Shown one piece after another: positions 7,201-10,097 of a DNA stretch of 10,097 nt. Position 1 is the first letter of the stretch, and every line of letters begins with the position of its first letter. This DNA comes from Hyphomonas sp. (GTDB lineage: Bacteria; Pseudomonadota; Alphaproteobacteria; Caulobacterales; Hyphomonadaceae), in contig JANSXJ010000113.1 in NCBI GenBank assembly GCA_024743015.1, forward strand, positions 1 through 10,097, given 5' to 3'. The notes beneath the pieces are model-generated. The model was not told the DNA's origin, ran no database searches, and saw only the letters and a program-made list of their open reading frames with translations. The translations under genes were made by a program, and so were the position numbers.

Positions 7201-7242
7201 ATGCCAATGCGCGTCATCTGTTGCATCTGTATCTGCGGCTAG
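7201..7242 (+). CDS. Cysteine-rich leader peptide upstream of cysS
   Basis: A 13-residue ORF, MPMRVICCICICG, ends in TAG at 7240-7242. Four of its 13 codons are Cys (TGT 7219, TGC 7222, TGT 7228, TGC 7234), alternating with ATC Ile codons. It has an AAGGAG ribosome binding site six bases upstream and ends 60 bases before the cysS start codon. Cysteine is normally a rare residue, so four Cys codons directly ahead of the gene for cysteinyl-tRNA synthetase point to a regulatory leader whose translation senses charged tRNA-Cys, by analogy with his, leu, trp and thr leader peptides. Its first 15 bases match the first 15 of cysS at 12 positions. The function is inferred; no experimental support is available to me. 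Confidence 0.82.
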   Translation: MPMRVICCICICG

Positions 7243-7302
7243 GGCCTTCCCGCCTTAGCCAGCCTTCGCCGTTCCCTTTTCCAAATGACAGATGAGCCTG
7301 AC
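7214..7302 (+). promoter_or_regulatory. Candidate cysteine-responsive attenuator controlling cysS
   Basis: Within the leader RNA, 7214-7221 (TCATCTGT, covering the first Cys codon) is exactly complementary to 7288-7295 (ACAGATGA), and two G-U pairs extend it to 7214-7223 with 7286-7295. The 3' strand includes most of the cysS Shine-Dalgarno (GATGAG, 7291-7296). A second register pairs 7224-7230 with 7288-7294 over 7 bp. An internal hairpin, 7237-7245 with 7252-7260 (9 bp, one G-U, loop CTTCCC), begins at the last sense codon and contains the leader stop. After it comes a C/T-rich stretch, 7262-7282, with ten C, eight T, three G and no A. A ribosome waiting at the Cys codons would cover the anti-Shine-Dalgarno segment and expose the cysS start region; completed translation would let it fold. 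Transcription termination at the hairpin is a less favoured alternative because no continuous T-run follows. Confidence 0.6.
7237..7260 (+). other. Stem-loop overlapping the leader stop codon
   Basis: GGCTAGGGC (7237-7245) pairs with GCCTTAGCC (7252-7260) over nine base pairs with one G-U and a 6-base loop; two more pairs (7235-7236 with 7262-7263) can be added past a bulged A. The 5' strand holds the Gly codon and the TAG of the leader, so a ribosome at the last Cys codon would physically prevent the stem. The 3' strand can alternatively pair with 7169-7175 (CTAAGGC) over 7 bp upstream of the leader, giving a possible competing fold. Confidence 0.7.
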
Positions 7303-8688
7303 ATGCCAATCCGCCTTTACGATACAATGGCCCGCGAAAAGCGCGCATTCAAACCGCAAGACCCCTCCCGGGTGACGATGTATGTCTGCGGACCAACGGT
7401 TTATAACCGCGCGCATATCGGGAATTTCAGACCGGTCATCGTGTTCGACACTTTGTTCCGCGTTTTACGAAAAGCCTATGGCGAAGACGCTGTGATCTAC
7501 GCGCGCAATGTGACCGACATCGAAGACAAGATCATCGCTGCGAGTCAGGAGAGTGGCGAGCCGATTGAAGCGATCACTCAGAAATTCGCCGCTATCTATG
7601 ATGAAGACGCAGCAGCCGTGAATGCGCTGGCGCCAACCATCGTGCCCTGGGCAACCGAGCATGTTGGCGAGATGATTGAGATCATCGAAGCGCTGGAGCG
7701 CAAAGGCTACGCTTATGCCACCGAAGCGGGCGTATTCTTCAATGTGCCGCAAATGGCAGACTATGGCCGCCTCTCCAAGCGCAAGCTGGATGACAATCAG
7801 GCGGGCGCGCGCGTGGATGTTGATCTCGGCAAACGGGACCCGGCCGACTTCGCACTGTGGAAGTTCGCCAAGCCGGGTGAGCCGGACGACGCGATCTGGG
7901 ATAGCAAATGGGGGCGCGGGCGTCCGGGCTGGCATATAGAATGCTCGGCCATGGCCGCCAAGCATCTCGGCAAGACGATAGACATTCACGGCGGCGGCAT
8001 CGACCTGCAGTTCCCTCATCATGAAAACGAAGTGGCGCAATCGGAGTGCGCCCATGGTCAGACCATGGCGAACTATTGGATGCATAATGGTTTCCTCGAC
8101 ATGGCGGGCGAGAAAATGTCGAAATCGCTTGGCAATGTCGTCCTGCTGAATGACCTGCTCAAGGATTGGGATGGCGAAGTGATCCGCTTTGCGATGCTGA
8201 GCGGGCACTATCGCGCGCCACTCGACTGGACTACGGATTTGCTCGAACAGGCCAAAGCAACGCTGAATCGAATCTACGGAGCCCTGCGCCGGGTCTGGGA
8301 TGCGGATGGCGGCGACGGCGTTGATAACGCCGTCATGGATGCGCTCAGCGATGATCTCAACACACCGATCGCGCTCGCCGAGTTGTCACGCCTCGCAGGT
8401 GAAGCGAACGGGGCAGCCGACCGCAAGGATGATGCGTCCATGGCTGAGGCCAAAGCCAATCTCCTGGCCGCTGGCGCCTTGCTGGGCCTGCTGACGCGCA
8501 CACCGGTCGAATGGGAACAAGGTGGCGACAGCGATGAAAATGCCCGGATCGACGCCTTGGTGGCGGCCCGGGTTCAGGCGCGCGCTGACAAGGACTGGGC
8601 CGAAGCTGATCGCATTCGCGACGAACTCGCCGCTGAGGGGATCGAGATCATGGATAGCGCTGGCGGCGCGACCTGGCGACGGGTTTAG
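7303..8688 (+). CDS. cysS: Cysteinyl-tRNA synthetase
   Basis: The 461-residue class I synthetase that charges tRNA-Cys with cysteine in the cytoplasm. The HIGH-type signature is HIGN at 38-41 and the KMSKS loop is at 271-275. The four zinc ligands that select cysteine thiol are present as Cys29, Cys214, His239 and Glu243, matching the Cys/Cys/His/Glu set of the E. coli enzyme. The DALR-type anticodon domain follows from about 300, ending in the usual short C-terminal helix (ADRIRDELAAEGIEIMD). I choose the ATG at 7303 (MPIRLYDT), where the family normally starts. GAG lies six bases upstream of it, the same spacing as in the leader ORF; the ATG at 7285 has no Shine-Dalgarno. Expression is probably governed by the Cys-codon leader just upstream. 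Confidence 0.96.
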   Translation: MPIRLYDTMAREKRAFKPQDPSRVTMYVCGPTVYNRAHIGNFRPVIVFDTLFRVLRKAYGEDAVIYARNVTDIEDKIIAASQESGEPIEAITQKFAAIYDEDAAAVNALAPTIVPWATEHVGEMIEIIEALERKGYAYATEAGVFFNVPQMADYGRLSKRKLDDNQAGARVDVDLGKRDPADFALWKFAKPGEPDDAIWDSKWGRGRPGWHIECSAMAAKHLGKTIDIHGGGIDLQFPHHENEVAQSECAHGQTMANYWMHNGFLDMAGEKMSKSLGNVVLLNDLLKDWDGEVIRFAMLSGHYRAPLDWTTDLLEQAKATLNRIYGALRRVWDADGGDGVDNAVMDALSDDLNTPIALAELSRLAGEANGAADRKDDASMAEAKANLLAAGALLGLLTRTPVEWEQGGDSDENARIDALVAARVQARADKDWAEADRIRDELAAEGIEIMDSAGGATWRRV

Positions 8689-8722
8689 CACCGGGGCGCG
8701 TTGCCGCGTATGAGGGACCTTC

Positions 8723-8740
8723 GAGCGCAATGTTGCGTTC
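8723..8740. repeat. Short inverted repeat between cysS and the ExoD gene
   Basis: GAGCGCAA and TTGCGTTC form an 8-bp stem (one G-T) across a 2-base centre. There is no T-run on either side, so it is not a convincing terminator. It buries the ATG at 8730 that would extend the ExoD frame by 27 codons. I see nothing else in the 122-base gap 8689-8810. Confidence 0.35.
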
Positions 8741-8810
8741 AACGTCCGGCCTTACACTCGCAGTACCTAAACAAATTGCCAGTGGCGTGTGTTCCGGCTT
8801 AGACAGCGCT

Positions 8811-9404
8811 ATGGCTCAGGTCCGTAATCTCCGCACATTGCTGCAATCGCTGTGTAATCAGACCGAAGGCGAATTTGTCTCGGTCGGCGATCTTCTCAAC
8901 GCTGTTGGACGGCGGTCCTATGGACCGGTCATTCTGCTGCTTGGGTTCATAGCGATCAGCCCGCTAACGATTATTCCGGGCGCAAATGTTCTGGTGGCGC
9001 TGGTGACACTGATCTTTGCTGTGCAGATGGTGTTCGGGCGTCAGTATCCGTGGATACCCAGGAAGGCTCTCGAATTTAGTTTTCCGCGTCGGCATTTGAT
9101 CGCAGGCGTGGCAGCAGCCGATAAATACGTCGTTCAGGTCGACCGATTCCTGAAGCCGCGCCTGACTTTCCTGACCAATCCACCATTTGTTCAACTCGTC
9201 GCGCTGGCGTGCGTCGGGGCTGCTTTGGTGACATTGCCGCTCTCCTTCATTCCGCTAGGCCCCGTTATACCCAGCCTGGCTGTGTTGCTGTTTGGCCTCG
9301 CAATCACGGCCCGGGACGGCTTCGTTTTGCTTCTCGCCGGGGCGAGTTTTGCAGGCGCGTGCTATATGCTGATGCGGGTCTGGGCCGTGTTGCCCTTCGT
9401 CTGA
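8811..9404 (+). CDS. ExoD family membrane protein
   Basis: A 197-residue integral membrane protein of the ExoD family, named for a rhizobial gene affecting exopolysaccharide production and alkali tolerance; the biochemical activity of the family is unknown. The cytoplasmic N-terminus carries the EGEFVSVGDLLNAVGRRSYGP segment (19-39). Hydrophobic segments follow at about 38-55 with SPLTIIPGANV, 57-76, 127-150, 152-166 and 169-190, with the conserved-looking PLSFIPLGPVIPSLAVLLFG stretch. I prefer the ATG at 8811 because the family usually starts 10-20 residues before the VGDLL element. The extra 27 codons from ATG 8730 also use poorly matching codons and lie over an inverted repeat. Neither start has a strong Shine-Dalgarno, so the longer 224-residue form remains possible. 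Confidence 0.85.
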   Translation: MAQVRNLRTLLQSLCNQTEGEFVSVGDLLNAVGRRSYGPVILLLGFIAISPLTIIPGANVLVALVTLIFAVQMVFGRQYPWIPRKALEFSFPRRHLIAGVAAADKYVVQVDRFLKPRLTFLTNPPFVQLVALACVGAALVTLPLSFIPLGPVIPSLAVLLFGLAITARDGFVLLLAGASFAGACYMLMRVWAVLPFV

Positions 9405-9434
9405 GGGCTTGATTTTCAGCCGGTTCAGCGCGAC

Positions 9435-9908
9435 ATGAGCGTCATGGTAGATCTATATCACAACCGTGTTCTGGAACTTGCGGCCGACATTCCACATGTC
9501 GGATCGCTCGCGGACGCGCATGGCTCTGCCACGAAAGTGTCGCGCATCTGCGGATCGACGGTTCGGGTTGACGTGAAGCTGTCCGAGGATGGCAACATAG
9601 TTGAAGCGATCGCCGTAGATCCGAAAGCCTGCGCGCTTGGTCAGGCGGCGACAGCCATTCTTGCGGAACATGCCGTTGGTGCAACTTTTGACGAGCTTGT
9701 CACGGTACGCGATGAGTTGCGAGCCATGCTGAAAGATGGCGGCGAGCCGCCTCGTGGCCGCTTCTATGAGCTGCGACATCTGGAAGGCGTGCGCGATTAC
9801 CCGCCGCGCCATGCGTCGACAATGCTCGCTTTCGAGGCCATTTTGGAAGCGATAGAAACCGCGCGAACCAGCAGGGCTGCGGCAGCTGACGCGCTGCCCG
9901 CGGCCTAA
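9435..9908 (+). CDS. NifU/IscU-like iron-sulfur cluster scaffold family protein, divergent ligand set
   Basis: A 157-residue cytoplasmic protein with the NifU_N/IscU fold. The first ligand cysteine is Cys39 in ICGSTVRVD and the second Cys66 in KACALGQAA. In canonical IscU/SufU the first Cys is followed by Gly-Asp, and a third Cys precedes a C-x-x-L-A motif near the C-terminus. Here the Asp is Ser41 and the third position appears to be Ser128 (RHASTMLAFEAI). It is therefore probably not a standard scaffold; similar variants occur in Alphaproteobacteria as far as I recall. The C-terminus ends in an Ala-rich tail. The ATG at 9435 is used; the ATG three codons later is also possible. It starts 30 bases after the ExoD stop and precedes yidD on the same strand. 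An Fe-S or sulfur-related role is inference from the fold. Confidence 0.82.
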   Translation: MSVMVDLYHNRVLELAADIPHVGSLADAHGSATKVSRICGSTVRVDVKLSEDGNIVEAIAVDPKACALGQAATAILAEHAVGATFDELVTVRDELRAMLKDGGEPPRGRFYELRHLEGVRDYPPRHASTMLAFEAILEAIETARTSRAAAADALPAA

Positions 9909-9997
9909 CTCAGTGCACAAGACGGGCTAACGCCCTATTCGCCTGAGGCCAAAGCGTTTAAACCTGTTTTCCAAGGATACAATCGGGACAATCCGGC

Positions 9998-10097
9998 ATG
10001 CCCGGCATTCGCCGCTCACTCGCGTATGGACTGCTCAAGGTCTACAAATGGACCCTCTCACCAATCTTCATGGTGTTTGGGACCCGTTGTCGTCATG
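9998..10097 (+). CDS. yidD: YidD membrane protein insertion efficiency factor, N-terminal part
   Basis: The first 33 codons of a small protein that runs out of the window. The residues LLKVYKWTLSPIFMVFGTRCRH match the start of YidD, which typically has an amphipathic helix, the LSP element and the RCR(F/H)xPTCSxY motif, of which RCRH is visible. YidD is a peripheral inner-membrane protein that helps YidC-dependent insertion. The ATG at 9998 has AAGGA only at about 21 bases distance and no closer Shine-Dalgarno. The 89-base gap after the NifU-like stop holds only a trivial 4-bp hairpin (9924-9935). Confidence 0.85.
   Translation, partial: MPGIRRSLAYGLLKVYKWTLSPIFMVFGTRCRH

Noticed and set aside
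7285..7302. Upstream ATG giving a six-residue longer CysRS
   Set aside because: It has no Shine-Dalgarno, falls in the strand proposed to pair with the leader, and the family normally begins at the MPIRLYDT site.
7465..8208. A 247-codon open frame on the minus strand opposite cysS
   Set aside because: It lies fully inside cysS, whose protein has all catalytic and zinc-binding residues. The antisense frame is a product of GC-biased codon use and has no recognisable domain or ribosome binding site.
9924..9935. GGGC-TAAC-GCCC hairpin after the NifU-like gene
   Set aside because: Only four base pairs and no T-run; too weak for a terminator or operator.

Overview
The window is a tightly packed chromosomal segment of an alphaproteobacterium. 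The S4 protein starts with the alphaproteobacterial-type [14 protein letters not shown] sequence, the L31 is of the cysteine-free alphaproteobacterial kind, GC is moderately high, and the mix of an SDR, a lipoprotein amidohydrolase, ExoD, a NifU-like protein and YidD would suit a Caulobacterales/Hyphomonadaceae-like marine genus. That finer placement is inference. No mobile element, CRISPR array, tRNA or rRNA gene is visible.

Left part (1-4785): the 3' end of rpmE runs into a strong hairpin that can also serve the convergent gene. That gene is a large secreted or lipid-anchored metal-dependent amidohydrolase on the minus strand. A short intergenic region separates it from a plus-strand secreted DUF2807-type beta-helix protein with seven SSGSD-like rungs. 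Next on the minus strand are a class III-like PPK2 polyphosphate kinase and rpsD (ribosomal protein S4), separated by the rpsD terminator. The long reading frame of PPK2 runs back through that terminator, so its start is placed downstream at 4086.

Middle part (4786-7123): rpsD is divergent from a classical SDR oxidoreductase. A roughly 90-residue unrecognised minus-strand gene exactly fills the space between the SDR stop (overlapping stop codons in a CTAG) and the start of an EamA/DMT-family membrane transporter (overlapping start codons in TCATGG).

Right part (7124-10097): cysS (cysteinyl-tRNA synthetase) is preceded by the most interesting object in the window. It is a 13-codon ORF with an excellent ribosome binding site, encoding MPMRVICCICICG, with four Cys codons. 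Its Ile-Cys codon stretch is complementary over 8 bp plus two wobble pairs to the segment carrying the cysS Shine-Dalgarno sequence. A 9-bp hairpin begins at its last sense codon. This looks like a cysteine-responsive attenuator, in which a ribosome stalled at Cys codons would free the cysS ribosome binding site. After cysS come an ExoD-family membrane protein, a NifU/IscU-like protein lacking two of the usual cluster ligands, and the first 33 codons of yidD, all on the plus strand.

The genes are mostly housekeeping (translation: L31, S4, CysRS; Fe-S biogenesis; membrane-protein insertion), interleaved with metabolic and envelope genes. CysRS and the NifU-like protein both touch cysteine/sulfur metabolism. 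A shared cysteine-responsive regulation of that run is possible but unproven.
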